A stretch of DNA of 64,000 nt, taken from Cristatella mucedo (lineage: Eukaryota > Bryozoa > Phylactolaemata > Cristatellidae). Of the stretch, positions 32,524 through 43,399 are shown piece by piece (the first letter of the stretch is position 1; every line of letters starts with the position of its first letter). The position numbers were made by a program, and so were the translations under genes. The notes under the pieces are model-generated. The model was not told where the DNA came from, did not search any database, and worked only from the letters and a program-made list of their open reading frames with translations. The DNA lies in contig WPIO01000008.1 of assembly GCA_009760855.2 (NCBI GenBank), forward strand, positions 12,664,001-12,728,000, in the 5' to 3' direction.

Positions 32524-35500
32524 TTACGTTTTACAATGACCTGGATTTGTACCATTGCTTAATGCTTCTGCAATCTTGTAATAACCGTATGCATAATTAC
32601 AGCAACCACAGTCTAACCAATAACGTTTTGATTCGAATGCTGATAGTGCTCTTTTCTTAAGTTTCTTTGTAATAATATTCTGTTTACTCTGTGTCATATG
32701 ATAGAAATCTCTATCAAGTGTCTCATCAAAGTCTTTAGTATCAAGACTGTCAATATACATTTTATTTGCTCTAGATAGACATTGAATGTATTCATTATGT
32801 GTTATCTTTGAATTCTTAATTACTTCTTTTGGAACCCCTTTTGCTTTCATAATTGGTTTATTAGAAGCAGCAGAATATAGTTTTGGTCTTAAAAGCAATG
32901 AGTTCATCAATCTTTGCACCGTCCATTTCATCTTTAAATTTACCAAACTCTTATTTATGAAACCAGTCTTTAATATCAAGCATCTCTTTCTCAAAGCTTT
33001 CACTTTTAATATCAACAACTAATGAATCAGTATCACTGTATTATAAACTTAATCTATAATTAAACTTAGCTTTCTATGTGTCATAGTAAAATCTTTGCAT
33101 ATGTAATTTTGATAAATCAAGAATTGCAACTCCTATAAACATTGGTTTGTTTAGAAGGGTAGTCTTTCTCGAGTGTTCGAAACCAACAAGAGTTTTATCA
33201 AAGCCTCTAATTTCTGTAAGTCTAGGATCTCTCATTAATTTATTATACAATGAATCATTCTTCTCTGTTCCAGTATTTACTAATCTAACATATGTTCTAT
33301 TTTCTACGTTCTCACATGTCTTTACAAATATTTGACACATAAAACCTTTATATAGATTTCTTTTGAAGCTATCACCTTTACGTTCAAATTCAATCTTTTT
33401 ATCTGCGCATATATCAATGAATGGTTTTGCCGAAGGTTCTTGATTAAACTTATATACTTTATGTATTTTAATTGGTATCAAACCTTTACTAACAACAAAT
33501 TGAAAGTATCTGTAATGTGTTAGATAGTTGGTTTTATTAGTGAAATCACAAATCAACTTTGGTACAGTGCTTGGACCTGATGAAAACTTTTGTTGGTATC
33601 TTGAAAACTCAGAATTATCAACAACTCTACTTTCAGGACAAAGTGGATAATCATTATGTAAATCATGTAGTTCCTTTGGATACTCTAAATCACATAAGAA
33701 AAATATTCCTGTTTCAGCATCTTCAGGTAATGACATTATTTTTTCAAGTGGTCAGTTACTTAAATCATCTTCAATAGGTTCTGTAATAGGTAAAAACCAC
33801 ATCATAACTGTTGGATATAAACTTGTATCATCCCAGTACATAATATAATTAGTACTACTAGCCTTACAAAGTCTTCTACTGACTTGACAAACTCCACCTC
33901 TTATTGATTCTTTAAACTTTTGATATAGTTGTAAGTCTCCTCCTTTTTTACCTAATAGCTCTATAGTGCATTGTGCGTAAAACAAAGTACAATACCATGC
34001 ATAATGTGGTGCAGATAGATAGTGAGCAGGATCTAACTTAAACGATTCAATAAAACTATTCCTATAAGCTTCATAACAATCAGCAAGAAGTGTAAAGTCT
34101 GCATATAGATAAATATCATGATAATCTCCTAAATCTTGCATGTTAAAAGGTTTAAATACATTTAAAGCATGTTCATATTCTTCACCTTTATCAAAACTAA
34201 GTTTACTATTGAATGCTTTAATATCTGGATTCTTAGTCTCATTAAATTTATCAAAAGAGTCCATGTACTCATAAGGATAAATACCTTTTCTAGATATTAC
34301 ATCTTTAAGAACCTTAAGATCAATATTTGGATATAGTTTTTTAAAGACATTAATTGCAACATCAAAGTTTGAATTTGCTTTCTTTAATGAAGTAACAATA
34401 TCACTTAATCCGCCAATCATAAAATTAATGGAATCTTTAAACTCAAAATCTTCAAATGACATTGACATATAGTTCTCCATATTATGTGCAGCAGGCTTAC
34501 AATTAAGACCAAATGCTGACATTCCTTTTACAATCAAATGAGAGTCACATCCTTTCAAATTGTGAATAAAGATAGGAAGTTTCCAGCTAGTTTTTTTTCG
34601 AATCTAACGAGTGAATTACAAAGTTTATGTGCAGCTCCTCTAAACTTACCTGTAAAATGACTGTGATCTCTTACTTGAAACTTTCCATTTACATCAATAA
34701 ATTCTTTTGTGCAAATCCAACATTTTGTAGAATCATTATATTGTTGACAAACATCACTATTAAAAATAATAGGTGCTTCAAAATGATTTAATAACTTATT
34801 GTTTAATTCATTGGAAGTATTAATTATAAATTCTAATAGTAGTTCAACACAATCCTTCCCTCTGTTTAAAAACTTATCTATAACATTTCCATTAATATCA
34901 ACAACGATCGCACATGCCCCAAATGGAGCTTGTAACATATTTGTACATGATTCACTACATTTACCTTTTGTTAATTTACTATTACATTAATTTGGATTGA
35001 TATTGTTAGATACTATACTTTCATAACAAACATCACATGTCTTTACATTCAAACTCTCAAAATCTTAATAAAAAACATATGGAGATTTAATTAATTTTGC
35101 ATGATCACTAAAATTTAAAAGTGCAGTATCTTTTTTTTCCTGTTTTCTTATTTTCAACAATACCAGGCATTTTTAATTTAGAATAACTAGAGTTAAGACC
35201 TTTGCATAAAACTAAATGATTCTGAAAATCTACATCTGAAAATAATTTATCCATACACCTATGGCAATAAAATATTGATCTACCTTTATTAGATGTTCTA
35301 CAGAGACCACTAAAATTCTTTATCAATGCGTAATGACTTTTTTCAGATTTAGTTATCAATAAAAGATTAATATGTCTATCTGGAATCTCTAATTTTCTTG
35401 ATACAATTTTTTATGGATATACACCTGATTTGTCATTATATTCATAAACATTTATACTAACAATAAATAGTTTGCCTAGTTTTTTAATATTAATTACTTT

Positions 35501-36229
35501 GAGTGGCCATTCAAGTTGAGATAGTGGTTCATTTAGTTCTTGGTAATTAGTTTTTAATATATTAATCAAATCAATGTATCTCTCTGGATGCACATTTACA
35601 GAATTTACGAATCTACGAATACACCATAAAGCACAATAATTATCTTCATTCTTTATGTTGATACAACAACGTTTCTTTGCTAAGCCAGTTGGTAATGGTA
35701 AATAAGATGAACCTGCTCTAATAATATATTCACTAACATTAATCTCAAGACGTTTTACACCGATTAGTCTCCAACCAGAACCTGGATTTTTATAAATAAT
35801 TTTATCTATTGATTCTTTTAAAGATTTTAATTGGTCTTTAATAATATTAGCATAATCAGATCTTTTAACAACTGCAACTAACTTAGAACCAGTTACAAAA
35901 CTATGAATATGTGTGTCAGTTTGATCATGATGTGAATGAACTGAAATCTTCGTTTGTAATTTAAATGAAGAGAATCTAGTTGTTACTTCTTTTAATACAT
36001 TATTATAACTTGGTATTATACTATTAAAGAAATCATCAATTTCAGTTGCAGAGTACTCTCTTCCTTTAAGAACATATTTCTCATGTCTTCCACTTGCCCC
36101 AACAAATTCTAATTTAAACTTATGAATCCTTGAAGCAATACTTTTACTTGGGGTTATATCATCGATATTCATTAGTCTCCTTGTCTCAGCATGAAACGAG
36201 TTTCCCTTTTGAGGACTTTTTCGATACAT
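32524..36229 (-). pseudogene. Protein-primed family B DNA polymerase, broken
   Basis: About 1235 codons, the largest gene, starting at 36229 after AATATAG. Landmarks in order are a zinc-finger-like YCHRCMDKLF, exonuclease motif DFESL, a CWICTKEF / RDHSHFTGKFRGAAH zinc region, KGMSAFGLNCKPAAH, KGIYPYEYMDS, the motif A region YWDDTSLYPTVMM, KTCENVENR, and motif C YSDTDSL at 33023-33040. This is the Polinton-type DNA polymerase, which starts copying from a terminal protein. Breaks are TAA at 35411, 35065, 34987, 33041 and 32951, TGA at 33752, TAG at 33074, and shifts near 35110, 34570 and 32905. It cannot make a full protein. Confidence 0.92.
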
Positions 36230-36262
36230 CTATATTAAGAAAATAAAATTTGTTTAATTGAA

Positions 36263-36402
36263 AAAATATAAGACAGAAGTTTTAGTGTTGGAGGAAAAGT
36301 AAATTATTAGGACGATTTCACTTTCATGACTTCGAAATGCGAACGATAGTGAGCATGAGAAGGATTGAAAGGGGAATTGTCCTAATAAGTTACTTTTCTT
36401 AC
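36263..36402 (-). repeat. Right terminal inverted repeat
   Basis: Inverse of 13288-13427. Ends ...AATAAGTTACTTTTCTTAC. The eight differences from the left copy are scattered, as expected of independent substitutions since integration. Confidence 0.95.
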
Positions 36403-37017
36403 CACAGGCCGAGCGCATACAGTAGACGAGCTTCCTTTTTCAAATGCACTCGGTGTACTTGAAAAGACCAGCGATTGGCGGGACGAAGCCTTAAAGAGGC
36501 ACCCCGCTAACTTAGCTGGTTTACGCTCGGGTGGACATTATTCCGAATGATGAGCAGGATCGCAGTCGTCTGAATCGGTCGTACGAAACGACCGGTTAAC
36601 TTGGGGGGGGCTCTTGACGCGGGGCTTATACAGCTCATCAAAAAAGGGCAAACAGCGCAGCTGAGCATGTCGCCATCGAGTTCGCGATGTGGAGGAGGTT
36701 TGAGAATGCCAAGGCCACATCGTCGACTCCGATCACTCCGAAGCGAAGCACATAATACCACCTTTGTAAGTGAGCTAGGGCATAATCAAGAGCTGGCAAG
36801 GCAGATTGCATTGACTCGCGGGAGCTTATGCACTGCTGAGAATGCAAGCGATTCTAGCTTAGTGTGCAGCACCGGGGGCGACCTATTTCGACGATAAATA
36901 CTTCCGTGAGCACCTGGTAGGTCTAGAAAGCTTTTATCTCTGCCTCCTCTCCTGTACGCCTTGAGAGTACCGACTCGGAAGCGGTACATTATAGTTAAAT
37001 ATATATATATATATATA

Positions 37018-37048
<31 letters not shown>

Positions 37049-37144
37049 AGTTTGTTACTATATATAGTTATATAAAGCTCTCTGCAATGCTCCGGCCAAG
37101 TCTTCGGCGATATCCTAGAAATTCACAGTCGTCGCGCATTTCAG
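36403..37144. other. Intron; (TA)n(TG)n microsatellite at 36997-37048
   Basis: Flank of the Polinton. A G-run lies at 36602-36609, and a TA repeat followed by a TG repeat at 36997-37048. No gene recognised. Confidence 0.6.
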
Positions 37145-37237
37145 AAATGCCGCAAATGGATCTTAAGGATCTTAGCCACACCCAAAAGGCCGACCCGGAA
37201 GCGCTGGCCCAGAGGCGCTTCCGGGTCGAAGCGCAGC
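37145..37237 (+). CDS. Candidate exon, possibly of the DBB/ankyrin scaffold gene
   Basis: An ATTTCAG acceptor precedes 37145 and a GTAAGC donor follows 37237. The frame encodes MPQMDLKDLSHTQK and EALAQRRFRVEAQ, a charged helical stretch. It needs one base on entry and leaves one at the end, which fits both 11907 (upstream) and 41552 (downstream). The same frame stays coding-like to 37280 (RKPFGSLATEIVA), with a second donor there that would not fit the last exon. No homology was established. The call rests on composition, splice sites and phase. Confidence 0.4.
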
Positions 37238-37383
37238 GTAAGCCCTTTGGAAGCCTCGCCACGGAGATCGTTGCCAGGTGGCGAGCCACCTGGCTTGCCG
37301 TTCTGGTGCATATCTGCAGGTTTTTATGTCGGCTGCCTTGCTTTCGAGTAGACTAAAGAGTGCCCGTCATGAAGAGGTCTGCG

Positions 37384-37530
37384 ATGGCACACTAGGTAAG
37401 GCGGTTGCTTTTCGCGACCTGGGTCACGAGGTCGTAGGTTCGAATCCTGCGGTGAGCGATCGTTTAATGTCGGTGGGCGATCCTTTAATTATGCTCTAAG
37501 CGGTGATGTCAGCCTTTAAGGCTCTTTCGT
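37384..37530 (+). mobile_element. tRNA-derived SINE (family B)
   Basis: A-box-like CACTAGGTAAGGCGGTTGCT, B-box GGTTCGAATCC and the tail AGCCTTTAAGGCTCTTTCGT. A closely similar copy lies inverted at 50810-50965. Confidence 0.7.
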
Positions 37531-37679
37531 CGCTGGACAAAAATGGATTTTTAATCAGGTAGAATTTTTTTTACTTTTAATGCGGCGGTAACAGCAGGCG
37601 CTGACCGGCGTGAAAAAATTGTTTGCGGCGCGACTGTGGGAAGAGTGCGAATGAAGCACAATCAATCTCCAAATAAGAG

Positions 37680-37815
37680 TAATATAATTCATTTGCATAG
37701 CACCTTAAGAGAACCTAATCTCTATGCAGGTGCTTCACATATGCCACTGGCCTCGACCCCATGACCTTGGTCATTTGAAGCGAGCACCTGTACCTCGTCG
37801 GTCGTGCCAAATTAA
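37680..37815 (-). mobile_element. tRNA-derived SINE (family A)
   Basis: Minus-strand copy with 3' end TAATTCATTTGCATAGCACC and TTAAGAGAACCTAATCTCTA, and degraded box B and A complements (CCTCGACCCCATGACCTTGG; GCGAGCACCTGTACC). Confidence 0.7.
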
Positions 37816-37970
37816 GCGCGTCTGTGAATGAACGGCATAGCCTTCTTTCAATGCAATATTAATAATCAAGACTTAGTTTACTGTACATTTTAGTTTAGTT
37901 TTAACACATCGCCTGCCATGACCAATGAGGTCCTTTTTAGCTTGAATTAGCTCGACAACTGGTTGCCTCG

Positions 37971-37974
<4 letters not shown>

Positions 37975-38053
<79 letters not shown>
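37975..38053. repeat. (CT)n microsatellite
   Basis: Pure CT run of about 39 units, followed by CTCGNTGCCT-type degenerate repeats to about 38190. Confidence 0.95.
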
Positions 38054-38056
<3 letters not shown>

Positions 38057-38190
38057 TCCTCGCTGCCTCATTGCCTCTTCTCGTTACCTCGCTGCCTCAC
38101 TGCCTCGCTCTCGTCGCCTCGTTGCCTCGCTTTCGTCGCCTCGCTCTTTTTGCCTCGCTCTCGTTGTCTCGCTCTCGCTGCCTCGCTCTG

Positions 38191-39389
38191 GGGTATCGTA
38201 GCGCTGCTGCTGCAACCCGACTGGCTAAACATTGCTTTTGGGGCATCCCCGCCGGAATCGGAGCTCTCTGCAGCAAGAGGATAAAGTTGGCTTTGTTCGA
38301 CAGCAAAGATACTGAAAGTCTTAAAGCGATAGCCTCAGGCGACTGCTTAAAAATGGTCTAGTCTGTAGCGAGATTGCTAGATACTCGCGAAGTGCAAGAA
38401 AGCAAGTAAAAAACTGTAAGACAAGAGAGGAATCAGCTGAGATTATATTCGCATCCATATTCGGAGGCCGTATGAAAGCATCGCAAACGATTAACTGTTT
38501 CAACAATCTCAAGTACAGTCTCCATAGCGACAGAAGAGCCGTAGCACGGCTATCACTCACTCTCCCATCCACCCCGCTAGGCACTAGGCAGTACAAGATT
38601 GCCTGCAGTCAGACTAAAACCCGTCATCTGGGTCGTGAAATATGTAAAACTTATCCTGGCAAAAAGACCCAGTGGCGTATACATAGCTATACAAACTTTA
38701 ACCGATCAACCTTGAGCTAAGTTTTGGTTTTCCATGAGGCAACGCTCTTGCCCTTCGCCTGAATTTATCGTTTACGCTTTTTTTGACCAAATTGCCATAA
38801 ACAAATTCAAAATATTTCGTTTCCCTTATAAAAAAAAAGAGCAATCATTGAGACCGATCGGAAGGAACCGCATGTACAAGCGAATGGCAAAACCTTGCAA
38901 GCATTTTGGGGCGTCCTGAGACGTTCCGGGGCGTCCTGAAGGAATTCTGGGGGAGGGCGTGTCCTGATATGACAATCGTCGGCCTAATAGAAGGATTTAG
39001 CTGACTAGCAATGGTCTGCGACTGGGAGAGGCGTTGGCTGGGCGTTGATAGCTTCTTCGGACGGTGCGTGTCTGACTCCAAGCAGTGACTCTCGGGAGCT
39101 CAAAGGTAGAAAAGAAAAGCTTCCGGAGAATGCCCTATAGAATAAAAAGGTATTCGCTGCAGCGGTCGAAAGACGTAAAGCCGCATCTGCATTATTGATC
39201 TACACGATCGATCCTCTTTGACAGGTTGCAGGTAACCCTAGCAGCAGGTAGCTATCGCGTCGCTAACGCACAGAAGACGCAACAATTTCAGGGGTCCCAC
39301 GAATGACTACGGTACACTGTGATACAACTTCTATTTACGCATTAAACATCAGAAAACTGCGGTTTGATTCTAAATGAATGACGTTACGT
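38191..39389. other. No feature recognised
   Basis: Intron-like sequence without recognisable genes or repeats. Confidence 0.5.
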
Positions 39390-41030
39390 GTGTATTACCA
39401 AATTTCATGCAATTGTGTATGCGCGTTCTTGTGCTACGCGCCATGGCCCCGAAAGGCCTTGGCCAGTAAGCTTTTATACACATTCGAACTGCAATAAAGC
39501 TGCCATTTACACCAAAATCTTTGAGCAGACACGGTTTTTATTTCAAATTCAAATGATAGAGAATAATGTTTTTAGCTTTACCCAACACATTTCATACGAT
39601 TGCACTTTCGCGTTCTCATGCCATGACCGTCAATGGCCTGGCCCAAATAACAGATTAAAACACTCGAACTGCAATTGTAGATGATAATTTGCAACGGCTT
39701 TGATTTCAAATGACGGAGAACGGCACGCCAAGTTTACCCACTCAATATCAGCCGATTGCGCCTGTGCGTTCATATGCTATGGCCTCCAGTGAAGGCCCGG
39801 CCCAGCAGCGAGCGCCTCAAATATTCCAGTGGCGCGACAGCAGCTGCATTCTCGCAATAGACTTCGTGCCACTTTGGTTTAAATTCCTGGTAGCAGAAAA
39901 CTGTGTTTCGGGTTTACCCGCCGAATTTCACGCCATTCCACATGCCTGTTCTCATGCCTTGGCTTCCCGCTGCCCGAGCCATCCAGCATCCCTCAATATT
40001 CATACTGTCATACAGTTCCTGTTGCAATTATGGGCGTCGCGCTACTGCGGTTTTGACTTCCCCTTTTAGAAAACAGTTACCCAGGTTTACCCACTAAGTT
40101 TCAGGCGACTGTGCTCATGCGTTCTTGTACAGTGGCCTCCAATGGCCCGGCTCAACGAGCAGCCCCACATTTTTGGACTGCGATGCTGCTGCCATTTCTG
40201 CAATAGATTTCGCATAAGTTGAAGGCATTGAATTCATTTTATAGACAGCAGCGTTCCGGGTTTACCCCAAGAAATGCCGTGCAATTTCGAACTGCGATAC
40301 AGCTGCCATTTCCATAATAGGCATTGCGCAAAGGCATTTCCATAATATGCGCAATTGCGGTTCTGATTCGGCATGCATAAGCCTCACTCCTGGTTTACCA
40401 ACCAAATTGCGTGGCATAGCGCATGGTCACTCTCTCGTGCTATGGCTTCCCACTGCCCGGTCCAGCCAGCATCCACCCCAACACATTCGAACTGCGATGC
40501 TGCTGCCGCCGCCGTTTCCACAAAAAGCATTGCGCGAAACTGCGATTTTCACTCCACATTATAGCAAGCAGCGTTCGAGTGGTTTATCAAGTAAATTTCA
40601 TAACAAAGCGCACGTGCGATCTCGTGCGTCAACGGCCTCCCGCAATGGCCCGGCCCGGTGGCCCGGCCCGGTGGCCCGGCCCGCTCTGCTCATTTCTACG
40701 TGCGATACAGCGACTATTTTAACTACAGGCGACGCAAAACCGCCACAGTTTTGGTTGCTCATTATGGAAAACGGCGTTCTGGATTTACCAACCAAATTTT
40801 ATGCGATTTCACTGACGGTTTATGATGCTATTGCCTCTGCTGATGGCTCGCACCATTGGAGGCCATACCATTATAAAACGCCTGTCTAGTGTCGTGGAAT
40901 TGGCGAGTAAAACCGAAAAACCTTTCTACAACCTGGAGTCAAAACCCCGCAATCGTACAACGGCCATTCAGGAAATTGTGGCTCTATCGCAATTCGAATA
41001 TTTAGGGAGGCCTGCGGGTTCTGGCCATTG
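39390..41030. repeat. Degenerate tandem repeat, unit about 175 bp, about 9 copies
   Basis: Blocks such as TTTACC-CAC-AAATTTCA-GCGATTG, a GCGTTCTCATGCTATGGCCT segment, CATTCGAACTGCGATACAGC and TGCCATTTCCACAA recur in the same order. Repeat starts near 39398, 39580, 39736, 39918, 40090, 40264, 40398, 40587 and 40787 give spacings of about 134-200 bases. The units are strongly diverged from each other. It is an old satellite-like array in the intron, and the GC-rich frames within it are not genes. Confidence 0.75.
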
Positions 41031-41109
41031 GAAGCTTAGCGTAAGCGTAGCATTGTAACGCGCATGCATAACTTCAAGGAATTTAGTGGGTAATCCCCGA
41101 ACAATGTTA

Positions 41110-41205
41110 CCGTTCGATCGCGCTTCGTTTGCAGCAAATGTCAAGTGCTTAGGAAGAGAAATGATTGAGTTATCTGATAGTTTATTACTATTACTATTAT
41201 GCTGC
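41110..41205 (+). mobile_element. LINE family 1, 3' tail fragment
   Basis: AGCAAATGTCAAGTGCTTAG, GAGTTATCTGATAG and a (TTATTACTA)-type tail on the + strand. This is a tail-only remnant. Confidence 0.6.
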
Positions 41206-41551
41206 GGAAGCGACTGACACTTACACAGCGACTTGTCATCCTACTTTGATTAGACTTGCTCTCCATCGAGTGGCGGCGGGAGGAGGAGGCAGCTGCTTGC
41301 TCTGTAGCTGCTTGCTAGCATTGCTTCGTGACTCTTTCCTGCCTGTCTGGCTGGCGCCGGCCAGTATTGTCCAACTCTACATCTACTCAACCGCGGCCTC
41401 AACTCAGGGTGAAGTCTCCGAGAAAGCTCGCTTTGCGGAGATTTCGGCCAACAGCGTGCGGCCGCGCTTCTTTGGAAGCGGACGGTACGGACGGGGTACG
41501 AAAGCGAGGCTTCACTGCTGACAGCTGCTGCTTAGTATCTGCAATCTACAG

Positions 41552-41718
41552 GGCTCGCGCCGACTCGCTCGTCTCTGAATTACGACCACGATATTTACGC
41601 AAAGCTGAGCACGGTCGCGGGAAAGCGTCCATACGACGTGGACGACGGCTACGTCGACCACGTCAAATGCGGCGACTCCGCACACATGCACGACGACCGC
41701 ACGGGTATGAGCGACTGA
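41552..41718 (+). CDS. Terminal exon of DBB/ankyrin scaffold gene
   Basis: The acceptor GCAATCTACAG ends at 41551. With one base brought from the preceding exon, the frame reads LAPTRSSLNYDHDIYAKLST and RPYDVDDGYVDHVKCGD and stops at TGA 41716-41718. Several tyrosines sit in acidic context (DHDIYAKL, DDGYVDHV), as expected of a phosphorylated adaptor tail. The other frames give Arg-rich sequence unlike a protein. If it belongs to the gene starting before 341, the last intron is about 30 kb and contains the Polinton. Confidence 0.6.
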
Positions 41719-41964
41719 CTGCACAGTGCACGTGAACGAGCTATTCGTTTTATTTATTTATTTATTTACTGCTTCGTCTGCCTCCACCTCGCCGAATCGC
41801 TCCACGACGCCTCCCAGTAATCGCTGGCTCGACGACGGCTAATGAGGCTTCGTTTTTCCATAGAAATAGCCACAATGCCGCCACGGTCACGGACACTGTG
41901 CCCACAGCATAAAGCTCAGCATGATAGCCGGCGTGTGTAAACGGTAAATCGTTATAGCAAAATC

Positions 41965-42668
41965 CAGCTTCGACTTCTGTAACTCACTGCTTGCTGGTCT
42001 AGCGGCTGTGCAGTCAAGCGCTTACAGCTTCTGCAAAACTCGGCAGCTAGGCTTGTCTGTCGTGAGCGTCACAGCTGCCACATCACACACCCCTTCTCGC
42101 CGACCTTCGCTGGCTGCCAATCAAGCAGCGCATCCCCTTCAAAGTTTTGTCGCTAACTTTTAGGTCTATTCATTGGCTCCACCTCCAGCCTACCTATCCG
42201 GAGTACTTTCCAATCAGGCATCGTACTATCCACTTTTCTTACTCAAATCACTTAGCTGTGCCTCGAACCAACCTCAAATACATTGGATAACGTGTCTGCA
42301 GTTCGTATGCTTCCAAATTGGAATTCAATCCCGCCTGACGTCACGGCATCCCCTATTTTATTTTTATTTACGACAACGTATGGGGTTTCAAAAGAAGCAA
42401 AAACGCACTTGTTTCTTACAGCATTTGGTGGGTCTTTTTTATTTGTCCGTTTTGTGCTCAAGTGTTCTAGCACTGCATAGTATCACTCACCATATTTACA
42501 TATTGAGAATGTATATATTACCTCTAACCATATTATGCTTGTTGACATTGTGCATGTTGCCACCAATCTGTTGATCATGTTTCCTTTCCAACATATTTAG
42601 AGTGCCTAGAGAGAGAGAGAGAGGTTTGGTTCACTGATGGTGCTATAAATGTATTATTATTATTATTA
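41965..42668 (+). mobile_element. CR1/L2-like LINE (family 1), 3' fragment
   Basis: Plus-strand fragment from the LDFCNSLLAGL-type region through the CHIT-P and LHWLP-type blocks in shifted frames. It ends in AGAGTGCCTAGAGAGAGAGA and (ATTATT)n. Strongly degraded. Confidence 0.8.
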
Positions 42669-43399
42669 ATATTCACCCCAAAACCCTGAATTTTAAATCC
42701 GCAAGCCTGAATCCTAGTCACTATACCATAATCCGTGAACCCAAAACCGAATAAGCATACACGTCCTAAATGACAGACCAAAATCCTAAGCCCTAAATCA
42801 AAAAGATTTCTCAAAACGTGCTTTTAATTCAATTATTAAAAGCCTCTGGCCACAATGTTGAACTTTCTGCTATGGGCATAGTGTCCATTGCATAAAGGTA
42901 TTTATGCACAATCTACACCGTCCGTGTTCGTTGTTCACGCAGCGGAAAAGTTAGGCGGTGGCCGCTAGAATCAACGAACTCAACAGCAGGCGCACCGTAC
43001 TTGACGCCGCTAGAGCACGCGTTGGACGTCACACGCTACTACGTACGCGTCAGAGCTGCGAACTAGCCAATCGTCGTTCAATAACAAAGTGCGAGTCCGC
43101 CTTTGCAGTCTCAGTTATCATCAAAATGTTGGGGCCGAGTGTTCAACGACTCGTAACTACCGACAAAGCCTCAGTTGCAATAGCTAGTGGCACTTTCAGC
43201 GTCACTTTCAGTGCGCTTTGTTGTGATAACCGTAATTCGCTCCTATATATATAGCATGACAGAGGCATACATTTTTCTGCGACAAGCCATAACGCAAGCC
43301 GTTCAGCACGGCCATTTCATTGCTCTCGCTTTTTTCGCGTGCTGAGAATAGTTCAAGCGACATCCACTAAATGCTGAATGCCTTAAAATGAACTGGCAT
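42669..43399. other. No feature recognised
   Basis: Includes an AACCCTGAA/AAACCGAAT-like degenerate stretch at about 42672-42800. No gene recognised. Confidence 0.4.

Larger units (their letters stand above)
13288..36402. mobile_element. Degraded Polinton/Maverick (adintovirus-like) element
   Basis: A 23.1 kb AT-rich, gene-dense block bounded by 140 bp inverted repeats. It contains all the core Polinton functions: protein-primed DNA polymerase, retroviral-type integrase, FtsK/A32-like ATPase, adenain-like protease, major capsid protein and minor capsid-type proteins. It also carries nuclease and fibre-like genes. Genes lie on both strands, mostly a few bases apart, and many share a TATATAGAAA motif before ATG. 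Almost every large gene has stops or frameshifts. The repeats differ at 8 of 140 positions, and a LINE interrupts one gene, so this is an old, inactive insertion. I see no 5-6 bp target duplication. Relatives of this kind are known as endogenised virus-like transposons in many animals. Confidence 0.95.

Noticed and set aside
13288-36402. An alternative genetic code reading TAA as sense
   Set aside because: Single-base shifts are also present, TAA ends intact genes tightly before the next start motif, the repeat divergence predicts a similar number of stops, and no single amino acid fits all positions. It is kept only as a finding to test.
13288-36402. Bacterial contamination or a plasmid or phage segment
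   Set aside because: The block has Polinton-type inverted repeats, animal-type polymerase and integrase, a nested LINE of the same family as the flanks, and neutral decay. It is integrated in the animal genome.
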